Position numbers and translations under genes: made by a program. Below, one piece after another: positions 25,716 through 34,967 of a stretch of DNA of 40,102 bases; positions within the stretch are counted from its first letter, which is position 1, and every line of letters starts with the position of its first letter. The notes below the pieces were generated by a model. The model ran no database searches and had not been told where the DNA came from. It saw nothing but the letters and a program-made list of their open reading frames with translations. This stretch comes from Flavobacteriales bacterium (GTDB lineage: Bacteria; Bacteroidota; Bacteroidia; Flavobacteriales; JABDKJ01): contig JABDKJ010000014.1 in assembly GCA_013002285.1 (NCBI GenBank), forward strand, positions 1 to 40,102, written 5' to 3'.

Positions 25716-26464
25716 TGAAAAATTTATATCAGTACATACTTCTTTTGGGAGATAATTCTCTAGTCTTAGGGCACCGCCTATCTGAACTGTGCGGACACGG
25801 ACCATCTTTAGAGACCGACATTGCGCTTACCAATATGTCCCTTGACCTATACGGACAGGTAAGAAGCTATTTTCAATATGCTGCAGAACTCGGAGGAGAA
25901 AAGCAATCAGAAGATCATGTTGCCTTCTTGAGAAGTGACAGGGAATACAAATGTGTGCAGTTGGTAGAACAACCGAACACCGATTTTGCACATGTCATTC
26001 TTCGACAGTTCCTTTTCGATGTTTATCATCTTGAATTGATGAAGCAATTAGTGAAAAGCAAAGATGAACGGATCGCTGCAATTGCTGCGAAGGCCATAAA
26101 GGAAGTGAGTTATCACGAAAGGTTTTCTTCTGAATGGGTGAGGAGATTGGGTGCAGGTACAGATGAGAGTAATAGCAGAATGAAGGTTGCGTTAGAACAC
26201 CTCTATCCTTTTGTAGCAGAGCTTTTCAATGAACATGAGATCGAGAAGGAAATGAAAGAGGCAGGCATTGGCGCAGATCTCAAAGAGATCGAAAAAACGT
26301 ATTACGCAACAATTAAGCGAGTACTGGCAGAGGCGGAACTTTCAATTCCTGAGGTGAAGCCTAGAAGGATAGATGGTAAACATGGTTTTCATTCTGAGCA
26401 TTTGGGACACATTCTTTCAGAGCTCCAGTACATGCAGCGAGCATATCCAAATTTACAATGGTAA
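25715..26464 (+). CDS. paaC: Phenylacetyl-CoA epoxidase subunit PaaC
   Basis: The 249-residue protein is the second ferritin-like subunit of the epoxidase, paired with PaaA but without a functional diiron site in characterised systems. Conserved segments are LGHRLSELCGHGPSLETDIALTNMSLDLYGQ and VSYHERFSSEWVRRLGAGTDES. The start is placed at ATG 25715, whose first base is the last base of the paaB stop; the TTG just before it would add one residue only. The stop overlaps paaD. Confidence 0.95.
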   Translation: MKNLYQYILLLGDNSLVLGHRLSELCGHGPSLETDIALTNMSLDLYGQVRSYFQYAAELGGEKQSEDHVAFLRSDREYKCVQLVEQPNTDFAHVILRQFLFDVYHLELMKQLVKSKDERIAAIAAKAIKEVSYHERFSSEWVRRLGAGTDESNSRMKVALEHLYPFVAELFNEHEIEKEMKEAGIGADLKEIEKTYYATIKRVLAEAELSIPEVKPRRIDGKHGFHSEHLGHILSELQYMQRAYPNLQW

Positions 26465-26949
26465 CATCCGGAAAGGATACAGTATTAAAATTGCTTTCAG
26501 AGGTTTCTGACCCAGAGATCCCAGTGCTGACGATCACAGATATGGGGATCATCAGAGGTGTTGAGGTCAATGACAAAAATGTCAGAATTCAAATAACACC
26601 GACTTACTCAGGTTGCCCAGCTATGGATACCATAGCGGATGATATCAAAGCAAAACTTTTAGAGCATGGGTTTGTAGCGGAAGTGAAATTGGTTCTTTCC
26701 CCCGCTTGGTCTACAGATGACATCAATGAAAGTGGAAGGAAAGCCTTGGAGGAATATGGAATTGCTTCTCCACTTGATGAAATTGCTGATAAACAAGCAT
26801 TACTCGGAAATGCCAAATTGGTGAAGTGCACGAATTGTGGGTCATTGAATACAAAATTGGTAAGTCAGTTTGGTTCTACGGCATGCAAAGCCTTGTTCCA
26901 GTGCAATGAATGTTTGGAGCCTTTTGATTATTTTAAATGTCTCAAGTGA
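26458..26949 (+). CDS. paaD: Phenylacetate oxygenase maturation protein PaaD
   Basis: The 163-residue protein has a DUF59/MIP18 domain (residues about 1-90, SDPEIPVLTITDMGIIRGVEV with TYSGCPAMDTI) and a C-terminal cysteine cluster, CTNCGS-CNECLEPF-FKC. This is the standard PaaD form, thought to help load iron into PaaA or mature the 2Fe-2S PaaE. It overlaps paaC by 7 nt. Confidence 0.94.
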   Translation: MVTSGKDTVLKLLSEVSDPEIPVLTITDMGIIRGVEVNDKNVRIQITPTYSGCPAMDTIADDIKAKLLEHGFVAEVKLVLSPAWSTDDINESGRKALEEYGIASPLDEIADKQALLGNAKLVKCTNCGSLNTKLVSQFGSTACKALFQCNECLEPFDYFKCLK

Positions 26950-27046
26950 TCAAAAGCAAAATGAAAATGAGAATCAAAATGAAAAAAGGAGATAATATAA
27001 AGTGCGATGAATTAAATGAGTATTTTGATTTTCATAATAATTCGAT

Positions 27047-28222
27047 ATGAAGATCGGAGTAATAGGAGCTGGAACAATGGGAAGTGGCATTGCACAAGTT
27101 GCGGCCACTTTTATGCATGAAGTGTTAGTGTTCGACACAAATGAAAAAGCCATTGAGACGAGCAAGGCCAAGCTGGAAAAGATCCTGAACAGGCTGATAG
27201 AAAAAGAAAGGATCACAGCGGAGGATAAAGCGGGGATCCAGTCTAGGATAAACTACATTACTGACCTCAAAGGATTTTCTGAGTGTGGTTTGGTAATAGA
27301 AGCGATAATCGAAGATCTGGGCATAAAGAAGAAAGTATTTTCAGAGCTGGAAAGAGCTGTTAGTGAAGATTGCATTATTGCTTCGAACACCTCTTCACTA
27401 TCAATTGCTTCTTTAGCTGCGGCCTGTGAAAATCCAGAGCGCTTTATCGGGATACATTTTTTTAACCCTGTTCCTTTAATGAAATTGGTTGAGATCGTTC
27501 CTGCGATCCAGACTTCAGAAGAGACCAAGAACAAAGCGATAGGCATTATCGATGGCTGGGACAAATTAACGGTGATCGCTAAAGACACTCCTGGCTTTAT
27601 CGTCAATAAAGTAGCTAGGCCATTTTACAGTGAAGCTTTAAGGATATATGAAGAGGGAATAGCAGACATTCCAACTATAGACTGGGCTATGAAGGAGATC
27701 GGTGGTTTTAGAATGGGGCCATTCGAGCTTATGGATTTCATTGGCAATGATGTGAACTATACTGTTACAGAAACGGTGTTCAATGCTTTTTATAATGACC
27801 CGAGATACAAACCAGCATTTACTCAGAAAAGACTATCCGAAGCGAGATATTTGGGGAGAAAGACAGGTCGAGGATACTATTCCTATATGGACCAAGAAGA
27901 ACGACCAAGCGCGATTGAGGACCCTGTTCTAGGTCAACAAATAGTGGACAGAATACTTGCATTGCTTATAGATGAAGCTGCACATACTTTACAGTTCGGG
28001 ATCGCCAGTAAAGAAGATATTGATACGGCTATGACCAAGGGGGTGAATTATCCAAAAGGACTTCTGTCATGGGCAGATGAACTTGGAGTTGATGAGGTTG
28101 TGAAGCGATTGGATGCATTATATGAGCACTATCACGAAGAGCGATATCGATGCTGTGGTCTATTGAGGACCATGAGCAAAGAAGGAAAACGATTTTATGC
28201 TGCGGCTCAAATGGAGCAATAA
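27047..28222 (+). CDS. paaH: 3-hydroxyacyl-CoA dehydrogenase (PaaH-like)
   Basis: The 391-residue protein has an NAD-binding domain with IGVIGAGTMGSGIAQVAA and EAIIEDLGIKKKVF, the catalytic region NTSSLSIASLA...IGIHFFNPVPLMKLVEIV, and two C-terminal helical domains (DTPGFIVNKVARPFYSEALRI and a second copy from DPVLGQQIVDRIL). It oxidises 3-hydroxyadipyl-CoA to 3-oxoadipyl-CoA in the aerobic phenylacetate route. It is shorter than the E. coli PaaH (about 475 residues), as expected of single-unit Bacteroidota proteins. It is 97 nt downstream of paaD, the largest gap within the operon, and 10 nt before paaZ. Confidence 0.9.
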   Translation: MKIGVIGAGTMGSGIAQVAATFMHEVLVFDTNEKAIETSKAKLEKILNRLIEKERITAEDKAGIQSRINYITDLKGFSECGLVIEAIIEDLGIKKKVFSELERAVSEDCIIASNTSSLSIASLAAACENPERFIGIHFFNPVPLMKLVEIVPAIQTSEETKNKAIGIIDGWDKLTVIAKDTPGFIVNKVARPFYSEALRIYEEGIADIPTIDWAMKEIGGFRMGPFELMDFIGNDVNYTVTETVFNAFYNDPRYKPAFTQKRLSEARYLGRKTGRGYYSYMDQEERPSAIEDPVLGQQIVDRILALLIDEAAHTLQFGIASKEDIDTAMTKGVNYPKGLLSWADELGVDEVVKRLDALYEHYHEERYRCCGLLRTMSKEGKRFYAAAQMEQ

Positions 28223-28232
28223 TTTTTATATC

Positions 28233-30752
28233 ATGGAAAGCACACAAACGAAAACCGGTACAAAAATGAAATTAGGAAATTACGTCTTGGGAGTTTGGAA
28301 GGAAGGAGCAGGTGAGGGGAGTCCTTTGCTAAATGCGGTGAACGGAGAACTTGTGGCGCTCGCTACAACAGATGGTTTGGACTTTGCGGAGATCTTGAAT
28401 TATGGAAGAACTAAAGGTGGGCCGGCATTGAGAAAAATGACCTTTCAGCAGCGAGGGAATATGCTCAAGAAATTGGCACTCTACCTGACCAAGAGAAAGG
28501 ATGAATTCTATGCTATTTCATACAAGACCGGAGCGACAAAAGTTGACTCATGGATAGACATAGAAGGAGGCTTTGGAAATCTATTTGCCAATGCTTCCCT
28601 TCGAAGGAATTTTCCAAACCAAACTTTTCATGTAGATGGTTCACCAGTGGACCTTTCACGAGGTGGGGCATTCATGGGACACCACATAATGGTACCTAAA
28701 GAAGGCGTAGCGATCCATATTAATGCATTCAATTTCCCAGTTTGGGGAATGCTGGAAAAGTGTGCTGTGAATTGGATGGCGGGTGTTCCAGCTGTTGTGA
28801 AGCCAGCGACTTCAACTTCTTATTTAACGGAGGCTGTAGTTCGAGCGATCATTGAGTCTGGTATATTGCCCGAAGGAAGTTTGCAATTGATCTGTGGTTC
28901 TGCAAGAACGATCTTGGATGCTGTGGAATCCCAGGATGTGGTGACTTTCACAGGTTCTGCTACAACAGGAAGAATGTTGAAGGGACATGAGCGTATCATT
29001 AATGAGGCCGTTCCTTTCAATATGGAAGCAGATTCATTGAATTGCTCTATTTTGGGTGAAGATGCAAGACCAGGTACGCCTGAGTTCGACATTTTCGTAA
29101 AAGAGGTAAGAAAAGAAATGACCGTGAAATGTGGTCAAAAATGTACAGCGATCCGTAGAATATTTGTTCCCGAGAATTTAGTTGAGGACGTGCAGATCGC
29201 TCTAGGCAAAGCATTGTCTAAGGTTACGATCGGAGATCCTTTGAACGAGGATGTTCGAATGGGTGCTTTAGCGAGCAAAGATCAAGTGCAAGAAGTAAGA
29301 GAACGGATTGCAGAACTTTCAAAGACCGGAGAAATGGTCTATGGAAATTTGGATAGCATAGAATTAATAGACGCAGAAGCCGAGAAAGGTGCTTTCTTGA
29401 GTCCCATCTTGATGTTGGAAAAAGATCCACATAAAAACACAGCTGTTCATGAAGTAGAGGCCTTTGGCCCTGTGAGCACATTGATGCCTTATAAAGATCT
29501 TGAGGATGCTATTCAATTGGCAAAAATGGGGAAAGGTTCCTTAGTAGCTTCGATCGCCACGTTCGATGATAAGACAGCAAGAGAGTTTGTGGTAGGTGCT
29601 GCTAGCCATCATGGGAGGATATTGGTGATGAACAGAGAGAATGCAAAATTGAGCACGGGCCATGGTTCACCACTTCCAACACTGGTCCATGGTGGACCTG
29701 GAAGAGCCGGAGGAGGAGAAGAAATGGGCGGAATGCGTGGTGTTGAACATTATTTGCAGCGATGTGCAATTCAAGGGACACCAACTACCATAACAGAGAT
29801 CACTGGTATCTATCAAGCCGGAGCAAAATACAAAGAAGTGCCGGAAGGGCATCCTTTCAAATATCATTGGGAGGACATTGAACCTGGAATGTCATTGAAG
29901 ACACATAAGCGAACGATCACAGATGCGGACATTGTGAACTTCGCGAATCTGACGTGGGATCACTTCTATGCCCATACAGATATCACCTCATTGGAAGGAA
30001 GCATTTTTGAAAAGAGGACTGCTCATGGCTATTTTATTCTAGCCGCAGCTGCCGGACTTTTTGTTTATCCAAACAAAGGACCAGTAGCCGCAAACTATGG
30101 GTTAGAAGAATGTAGGTTCATTCGTCCGATCTACCATAACGATACGGTCTATGTGAGACTTACATGTAAAGAAAAGATAGAGCGCGACTGGAAAGGAAAA
30201 GAATTTCCTTCAGGCATCGTGAAATGGTTCGTTGAGGTTTTTGATGTTGAAGATGAGTTAGTAGCAGTTGCAACGATCCTTACGATGGTGCAAAAGAAAT
30301 GTCCATTCCGGGACTTTGACCTTAGCAGCATTAAGAGTTCTCTTTCTAAGTTGAACGCAGATTCTAAAGCGGAGTGGGGCTCTATGAATGCACAAGAGAT
30401 GATAGAGCATTTAGAAGATCAGTTGGATCTGGCAATGTCTGACAAAGAGATCCCGATCATTACACCTGAAAAGATCTTGGAGAAGTTCACGGAGTCCTTG
30501 TACAACTTCAGGGAATTCCCAAAAGGAAGTACAAATCCTTATGCAGACTCATTTGCAAAAATGCGAAGTGAAGACATTGAAACAGCAAAGAGATCTCTGA
30601 TCGAGACCTATGAAAAGTATGAAGCTTTCTTCAAAGAAAACCCAGACTTCATGTCCATACATCCTACGTTTGGGGTCTTAAATAAATTTGAATGGGACCT
30701 TTGTAGTCGAAAGCACTTTCACCATCATTTTAAGCAGTTCAACATCATTTGA
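28233..30752 (+). CDS. paaZ: PaaZ: oxepin-CoA hydrolase / semialdehyde dehydrogenase with extra C-terminal DUF1569/DinB-like domain
   Basis: The 839-residue protein has an aldehyde dehydrogenase domain (about 10-520) with NMEADSLN and the catalytic Cys in [10 protein letters not shown], and a MaoC hotdog hydratase (about 530-690) with WDHFYAHTD and [12 protein letters not shown]. This is the bifunctional PaaZ that opens the oxepin ring and oxidises the aldehyde. E. coli PaaZ ends near residue 681; here residues about 693-839 form a further domain with [10 protein letters not shown] and [27 protein letters not shown], a DinB/DUF1569-type four-helix protein with a His-rich possible metal site. 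The start is ATG 28233 (10 nt after paaH); an ATG at 28197 would overlap paaH, and 28266 is an alternative. Confidence 0.93.
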   Translation: MESTQTKTGTKMKLGNYVLGVWKEGAGEGSPLLNAVNGELVALATTDGLDFAEILNYGRTKGGPALRKMTFQQRGNMLKKLALYLTKRKDEFYAISYKTGATKVDSWIDIEGGFGNLFANASLRRNFPNQTFHVDGSPVDLSRGGAFMGHHIMVPKEGVAIHINAFNFPVWGMLEKCAVNWMAGVPAVVKPATSTSYLTEAVVRAIIESGILPEGSLQLICGSARTILDAVESQDVVTFTGSATTGRMLKGHERIINEAVPFNMEADSLNCSILGEDARPGTPEFDIFVKEVRKEMTVKCGQKCTAIRRIFVPENLVEDVQIALGKALSKVTIGDPLNEDVRMGALASKDQVQEVRERIAELSKTGEMVYGNLDSIELIDAEAEKGAFLSPILMLEKDPHKNTAVHEVEAFGPVSTLMPYKDLEDAIQLAKMGKGSLVASIATFDDKTAREFVVGAASHHGRILVMNRENAKLSTGHGSPLPTLVHGGPGRAGGGEEMGGMRGVEHYLQRCAIQGTPTTITEITGIYQAGAKYKEVPEGHPFKYHWEDIEPGMSLKTHKRTITDADIVNFANLTWDHFYAHTDITSLEGSIFEKRTAHGYFILAAAAGLFVYPNKGPVAANYGLEECRFIRPIYHNDTVYVRLTCKEKIERDWKGKEFPSGIVKWFVEVFDVEDELVAVATILTMVQKKCPFRDFDLSSIKSSLSKLNADSKAEWGSMNAQEMIEHLEDQLDLAMSDKEIPIITPEKILEKFTESLYNFREFPKGSTNPYADSFAKMRSEDIETAKRSLIETYEKYEAFFKENPDFMSIHPTFGVLNKFEWDLCSRKHFHHHFKQFNII

Positions 30753-30755
30753 TCC

Positions 30756-31517
30756 ATGGAAGCATACGTTAAAACTCAAAACCTTGGAAGCGGAATTCGC
30801 GAGATCGAATTCTTTCATCCTTCACATAATTCTTTACCCAGCAATGTACTAGCCGATCTCGCTGGAGCTATCACTAGCGCTGGTGAAGATGATAGTGTAA
30901 CAGTTGTTATTCTTAAAAGTGGGGGTGAACGAACTTTTTGTGCAGGTGCCAGCTTCAATGAATTGGTTTCTATTGAGGACTTTGACACTGGAAAGAAATT
31001 CTTCATGGGCTTCGCCAATGTGATCAATGCATGCAGGAAATGCCCAAAATTGATCATCGGTAGAGTTCAAGGAAAATCCGTTGGAGGTGGAGTAGGAGTG
31101 ACATCTGCTGTTGACTATTGTTTCGCAACCAAATTCGCATCGGTTAAACTCTCAGAACTGGCTGTGGGCATTGGTCCTTTTGTCGTAGGTCCTGCCGTTG
31201 AACGTAAGGTCGGTGTTTCTGCCATGTCTCAAATGGCTATAAATGCCACAGAATTCTATTCGGCAGAGTGGGCTCAGCAAAAGGGATTGTATGCCGATGT
31301 CTTTGACACAGCACAAGAGATGGATGAAGCCATCTCTAAATTGGCCAATACTTTGGCCAATAGCAATCCCGAAGCACAGCGCCTGCTTAAGGGAGTTTTT
31401 TGGGAAGGCACAGACCATTGGGACGAACTTTTGGAAAGTCGTGCAGAGAAAAGTGGAAAGCTCGTATTGAGCGACTACACGAAGAAGACCCTTGCAAGAT
31501 TTGCTGAGAAAGCTTGA
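30756..31517 (+). CDS. Enoyl-CoA hydratase/isomerase of the phenylacetate operon (PaaG/PaaF-like)
   Basis: The 253-residue crotonase-fold protein has ERTFCAGASFNELVS as the first oxyanion-hole region, GRVQGKSVGGGVGVTSAVDYCFA, and KLSELAVGIGPFVVGPAVERKVG. The Glu of SELAVGIGPF is consistent with a catalytic acid. It would carry the isomerase (PaaG) or hydratase (PaaF) step, and only one such gene is visible. Which one cannot be settled from sequence. It begins 3 nt after the paaZ stop. Confidence 0.87.
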   Translation: MEAYVKTQNLGSGIREIEFFHPSHNSLPSNVLADLAGAITSAGEDDSVTVVILKSGGERTFCAGASFNELVSIEDFDTGKKFFMGFANVINACRKCPKLIIGRVQGKSVGGGVGVTSAVDYCFATKFASVKLSELAVGIGPFVVGPAVERKVGVSAMSQMAINATEFYSAEWAQQKGLYADVFDTAQEMDEAISKLANTLANSNPEAQRLLKGVFWEGTDHWDELLESRAEKSGKLVLSDYTKKTLARFAEKA

Positions 31518-31520
31518 TAT

Positions 31521-32033
31521 ATGAAGCGGTCATTTGTTCTAGCTATTTTTTTTGTTCCTCTCTTTCTGATGGGTCAGAGTTCTTTGGAACTGAATTGGAC
31601 GAAAAATAAATTTCGAGAAATAGGAGAAACGAAATGGACTAGGATCTCACTGAACAAAACATCTACATTTTCAGGCCTGATGGAACGTTATCAAGATTCT
31701 AGTTTAGAGTGGAAAAGATCCAGAGACTGGGGCAAGGCATCGCTAATTGCATATGCCGTGGGATTGACCACTGTAGTGATCATATGGAACGAACGAGATA
31801 AGATCGAGAGCTCTACTTTTTTCGTTTCACTGGACACTTTTGCCTACTGGCTGAGCTCTCTTACCCTTATTAGCGTGGCTGTTATGCCTGGTATCGTCAT
31901 TTCAAAAATTCACTTATCTAAAGCTGTAAAATCCTACAATAAAAGTTTAAGTGAAAGGACAGGTTTTCAAAAAGATCATGAATTGAAGTTCGCTTTTACC
32001 CAAAATGGCTTGGGCCTGACATTCAGTTTCTGA
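31521..32033 (+). CDS. Secreted or membrane protein of unknown function
   Basis: The 170-residue protein has an N-terminal hydrophobic signal (VLAIFFVPLFLMGQ), a central region with two membrane segments (about 75-92 and 107-127) and a polar C-terminus (about 128-170) that ends in a beta-strand-like GLGLTFSF. It resembles small uncharacterised Bacteroidota proteins with a signal peptide and two helices. It begins 3 nt after the hydratase gene and may be cotranscribed with the phenylacetate operon without a known role there. Confidence 0.7.
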   Translation: MKRSFVLAIFFVPLFLMGQSSLELNWTKNKFREIGETKWTRISLNKTSTFSGLMERYQDSSLEWKRSRDWGKASLIAYAVGLTTVVIIWNERDKIESSTFFVSLDTFAYWLSSLTLISVAVMPGIVISKIHLSKAVKSYNKSLSERTGFQKDHELKFAFTQNGLGLTFSF

Positions 32034-32090
32034 TCTTTTATGTACCTCAAATTATTCGATACTCTGATCTGAATAGAAAGGATCAAGTAT

Positions 32091-32098
32091 TATATTCG
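32091..32098 (+). promoter_or_regulatory. Possible -7 element of the BON-LysM gene (TATATTCG)
   Basis: TATATTCG lies 44 nt before the ATG and matches the TAnnTTCG variant. No TTG is seen at the expected upstream distance, so support is weak. Confidence 0.25.
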
Positions 32099-32142
32099 CG
32101 TGCTATTTTCAAATATACGTTTAACACAAATCAAAAAGATAC

Positions 32143-32613
32143 ATGGGAATTTTCAGTTTTATTAAAGCTGCCGGAAAGAAAATATTCGGTAAAAAAGAAG
32201 AAGCTCCTGCGCAGGCAGAAGCACCACAAATGTCTGCAGAGCAGGCTAAATTAAATGCATTGCAAGACGAGATCAAGTTCATGGGAATACCTGTGACAAA
32301 TCTTTCTCTTGGACTGGGAGAAGCTGTGACAGTGAGCGGGGTAACACCTACAAATGCAGATCGTGAAAAGATCATCCTTACTTTAGGAAATGTTGAAGGG
32401 ATCACTGCAGTAACTGACAACCTAGTGGTTACAAACCCAGAGCCAGAAGCAGTATTCTATACAGTTGTAAGTGGAGATACTTTATCTAAGATCTCTAAGG
32501 CGCATTATGGTGACCCTATGAAATACAACCAGATATTTGAAGCGAATAAGCCAATGCTGAAGGATGTTGATGAAATTTATCCTGGACAAGTATTAAGAAT
32601 ACCTCAAGCTTAA
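32143..32613 (+). CDS. BON-LysM protein (Kbp/YgaU-like)
   Basis: The 156-residue protein has a BON domain (about 35-100) and a C-terminal LysM domain (about 105-155) with YTVVSGDTLSKISKAHYGDPMKYNQIFEANK and VLRIPQA. The two-domain layout and length match E. coli Kbp/YgaU, a cytoplasmic potassium-binding protein. No signal peptide is present, in line with that comparison. It is followed by a strong terminator and converges with the alpha/beta hydrolase gene. Confidence 0.93.
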   Translation: MGIFSFIKAAGKKIFGKKEEAPAQAEAPQMSAEQAKLNALQDEIKFMGIPVTNLSLGLGEAVTVSGVTPTNADREKIILTLGNVEGITAVTDNLVVTNPEPEAVFYTVVSGDTLSKISKAHYGDPMKYNQIFEANKPMLKDVDEIYPGQVLRIPQA

Positions 32614-32634
32614 GAAATTCATTTTGACAATAGG

Positions 32635-32666
32635 AAAGGGCTGAGAGATCGGCCCTTTTTTTTTTT
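32635..32666 (+). terminator. Rho-independent terminator after the BON-LysM gene
   Basis: AAAGGGCTGA (32635-32644) pairs with TCGGCCCTTT (32649-32658) around a GAGA loop, followed by a run of T up to 32666. It extends into the end of the convergent hydrolase gene by two bases. Confidence 0.9.
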
Positions 32667-33651
32667 ATTTCAATATCCCATCCAAAAACTCCCTCGTCTC
32701 CTTCTTCAACCCTTCCAGATCCTTTGAGAAGAAGTGACTTTGCATAGCATGGGCACCGACACTGGGCAGTACAACTACATCGAGATCTTCTTTTGCAACG
32801 CCCAATTCTTTGATCATTTCTTTGGTTGCTGAGATCGCTACTACATCATCTTGTTCTTCCTCGTTCTTGTAATAGTATGCAATAAAGGTTGGTACATTTA
32901 TTTTCTCGAAGGTTTCCTTGGTCATAGACTCATCGATCATGGCTTTTAGTTGGATCAATGATTCTAGCCTATATTTTCCATGCCAATATTTCTCTGCCCC
33001 TTCAGGAACATCCCAAGTGTAATACTCACCTCCGAGAACCTTTCTTCCAATTTGCAATCCCCATGGTTTCGTAAGTAGAAATGACTTGGAGTCGTAGAGA
33101 TCCACATTGGGTGAGTAACAGATCTGTGCAGCAATAGCTGGGTCATTTTCAGCGCTCAGAAAAAGGGAAGCCGTGCCCCCAGTACTGCAAGACATGATCA
33201 CCACTTTCTCGCCTAAAGTTTTTGCTACTTCAATAGCCTCTTTGGCAGAGGTCATCCATCCTTCTCCTGTAAAGCCAAGCATGGGTTCGTCTTCGATCAA
33301 TCCATGTTGGAATAGGCGAGGAACATATAGGTTCATTCCATACTCCTTTGCTATGTCCTCATGCATGGGTAGGCCTTCCCCGGGAGATGCTGAAAAACCA
33401 TGCAGATAAAGCAACGTGTATTCCGTTTGATAAATGCTGTCTTCATTAGCCCATTTCATATAAGAACCATTGTCAGGTTTGATCTTGAAGGCAGAATTCT
33501 TTTCCCGGATCCAGCTTTCAATTTGCATCAGATCACTTGGAACTGATCCCAGCTTCAAGTTTTCTAGATCTGGTGCGTCTGGTGCAGGGCCAAGAAAATA
33601 GGCTACCACTATTGCAGTTAAAACTAATGGAAAAGCCCTTCTTTTTTTCAT
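32665..33651 (-). CDS. Alpha/beta hydrolase with N-terminal membrane segment
   Basis: The protein is 328 residues from ATG 33651, chosen because it lies 4 nt after the previous stop and begins MKKRRAFPLV; an ATG at 33693 would overlap the upstream gene by 38 nt. After an N-terminal signal or anchor helix it has LLYLHGFSASPGEG, a GxSxG-like nucleophile elbow in MSCSTGG (S-x-S-T-G), and a C-terminal GAHAMQ that likely carries the catalytic His. Such proteins are esterases or lipases; the substrate is unknown. It follows the FMN reductase gene and the two may be in the same transcript. Confidence 0.85.
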   Translation of the reverse strand: MKKRRAFPLVLTAIVVAYFLGPAPDAPDLENLKLGSVPSDLMQIESWIREKNSAFKIKPDNGSYMKWANEDSIYQTEYTLLYLHGFSASPGEGLPMHEDIAKEYGMNLYVPRLFQHGLIEDEPMLGFTGEGWMTSAKEAIEVAKTLGEKVVIMSCSTGGTASLFLSAENDPAIAAQICYSPNVDLYDSKSFLLTKPWGLQIGRKVLGGEYYTWDVPEGAEKYWHGKYRLESLIQLKAMIDESMTKETFEKINVPTFIAYYYKNEEEQDDVVAISATKEMIKELGVAKEDLDVVVLPSVGAHAMQSHFFSKDLEGLKKETREFLDGILK

Positions 33652-33655
33652 GGGT

Positions 33656-34186
33656 CTAGATCGCTTTATTGAATTTTTCCAACTGCTCTTCAAATTGCTT
33701 TTTCAATTCTTCATCCACGATCCCATTTTCAGAAAGATTGTCGTAGAAAGACGGCAAAGAGAATTGAGCCACAATGTTCCCACCCATTCGTGGAAACCGA
33801 CCTGCTGCTGCTTCAAGTACAGAAAGTCCACCTCTTCCTCCTGGAGATGTAGCCATCAAGAGCATGGGTTTTTCTTGCCATACTTTCCCATTCACACGAG
33901 ATGCCCAGTCCAATACATTCTTAAATGCTACTGAATAAGAGGCATTGTGTTCTGCCAAGGAAATGATGATGCCGTCTGCACCACTGATCTCGTCAAGAAA
34001 TTTCTGAGCCAGATCAGGTTGCCCGCTTTCTTCTTCTCTTCCAGCATGGTAAATAGGCATTTCAAAGTCATTCAGGTCTATGATGTTCGCTTCAATATCA
34101 TTCAATTGCCCAACTGTAAAAGTTGCGAATGCTTTATTTATAGAAGTGGGGCTATTGCTACCACCTATGGTTAGTATTTTTTTCAT
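33656..34186 (-). CDS. NADPH-dependent FMN reductase
   Basis: The protein is 176 residues from ATG 34186 (MKKILTIGGSNSPTS). This start follows the SDR stop by 1 nt, so it is preferred over an ATG at 34213 that would overlap by 26 nt. The FMN-binding N-terminal motif is GGSNSPTSIN, followed by PIYHAGREE, the flavodoxin-like ADGIIISLAEHNASYS, and SPGGRGGLSVLEAA. It is a flavodoxin-fold NAD(P)H:FMN or quinone reductase of the SsuE/ArsH-type superfamily. Substrate unknown. Neighbours are an SDR protein and a hydrolase. Confidence 0.88.
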   Translation of the reverse strand: MKKILTIGGSNSPTSINKAFATFTVGQLNDIEANIIDLNDFEMPIYHAGREEESGQPDLAQKFLDEISGADGIIISLAEHNASYSVAFKNVLDWASRVNGKVWQEKPMLLMATSPGGRGGLSVLEAAAGRFPRMGGNIVAQFSLPSFYDNLSENGIVDEELKKQFEEQLEKFNKAI

Positions 34187-34187
34187 G

Positions 34188-34967
34188 CTAAAGACTTTGT
34201 GTTTTTCCGCCATCCACTGGCAGGTTTATTCCAGTAATATAAGAAGCCGATGGACTGGCAAGGAATGCAACCGCAGCTCCAATTTCCCATGGCTCTGCCA
34301 GACGCTTGATGGATCCTGCAGAAATGATCTTCTTCAGTTCATCATCTTTGCTGTTTCCTGATCTGCTCGCTCGATCTTCGGCAAGTTCATGAATGCGCAC
34401 AGTATCTGTAGAGCCCGGGAGAACATTGTTCACCGTAATTCCGTAAGCTCCTACTTCTTGTGAAAGCGTTTTTGCCCAATTGGCAACCGCGGCTCTTGTG
34501 GTATTAGAGACCATCAATCCTGGAATGGGCTGTTTTACTGAGGTTGAGATGATATTGATGATCCTCCCGTAATTCTCTTTTTTCATGGCTGGGATCAAGG
34601 CTTGCGATATGATCTGATTTCCCACGACATGCATTCTTATAGCTCTTATAAACTGATCCTCTGTTGCATCAAGCGCAGGACCAGCCGAAGGACCACCAGA
34701 ATTGTTGATCAATATGTGGTAGGAATTATCCTTGGCGATATGATCAGAAATGATCCTTTTGAGATCATCGCTATTCGCGTGATCAGCCATAAGGTAAGAA
34801 TGTCCTGATCCTTCAAGGTCTTTCACTGCACTTGAAAGATGGTCTTCATTTCTGGAAAGCAGAGTGACCTGACAACCAAGCGTGCTAAGCTCTTTAGCAA
34901 CCGCTTTGCCGATCCCTAGAGAACCGCCACATACAAGTGCTCTTTTATTCGAGAGGTCTAAGTTCAT
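34188..34967 (-). CDS. SDR-family protein lacking the canonical Tyr-x3-Lys
   Basis: The 259-residue protein has the SDR NAD(P)-binding motif CGGSLGIGKAVAKEL and NNSGGPSAG, followed by INIISTSVKQPIPG. At the catalytic position the usual YxxxK reads SNTTR, in the stretch MVSNTTRAAVANWAKTLSQE, so Tyr is Ser and Lys is Arg. An uncommon SDR subgroup shares this replacement. Activity as a dehydrogenase is therefore doubtful or uses a different mechanism. The start overlaps the EF-hand gene stop by 4 nt and the stop is followed by the FMN reductase gene, so the three are likely cotranscribed. Confidence 0.9.
   Translation of the reverse strand: MNLDLSNKRALVCGGSLGIGKAVAKELSTLGCQVTLLSRNEDHLSSAVKDLEGSGHSYLMADHANSDDLKRIISDHIAKDNSYHILINNSGGPSAGPALDATEDQFIRAIRMHVVGNQIISQALIPAMKKENYGRIINIISTSVKQPIPGLMVSNTTRAAVANWAKTLSQEVGAYGITVNNVLPGSTDTVRIHELAEDRASRSGNSKDDELKKIISAGSIKRLAEPWEIGAAVAFLASPSASYITGINLPVDGGKTQSL

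Noticed and set aside
28197..28232. ATG at 28197 as the start of PaaZ
   Set aside because: It lies within the end of paaH. The extra 12 residues (MLRLKWSNNFYI) do not resemble PaaZ proteins.
33652..33693. Longer start of the alpha/beta hydrolase at 33693
   Set aside because: It would overlap the FMN reductase gene. ATG 33651 gives a clean N-terminal hydrophobic segment after a short gap.
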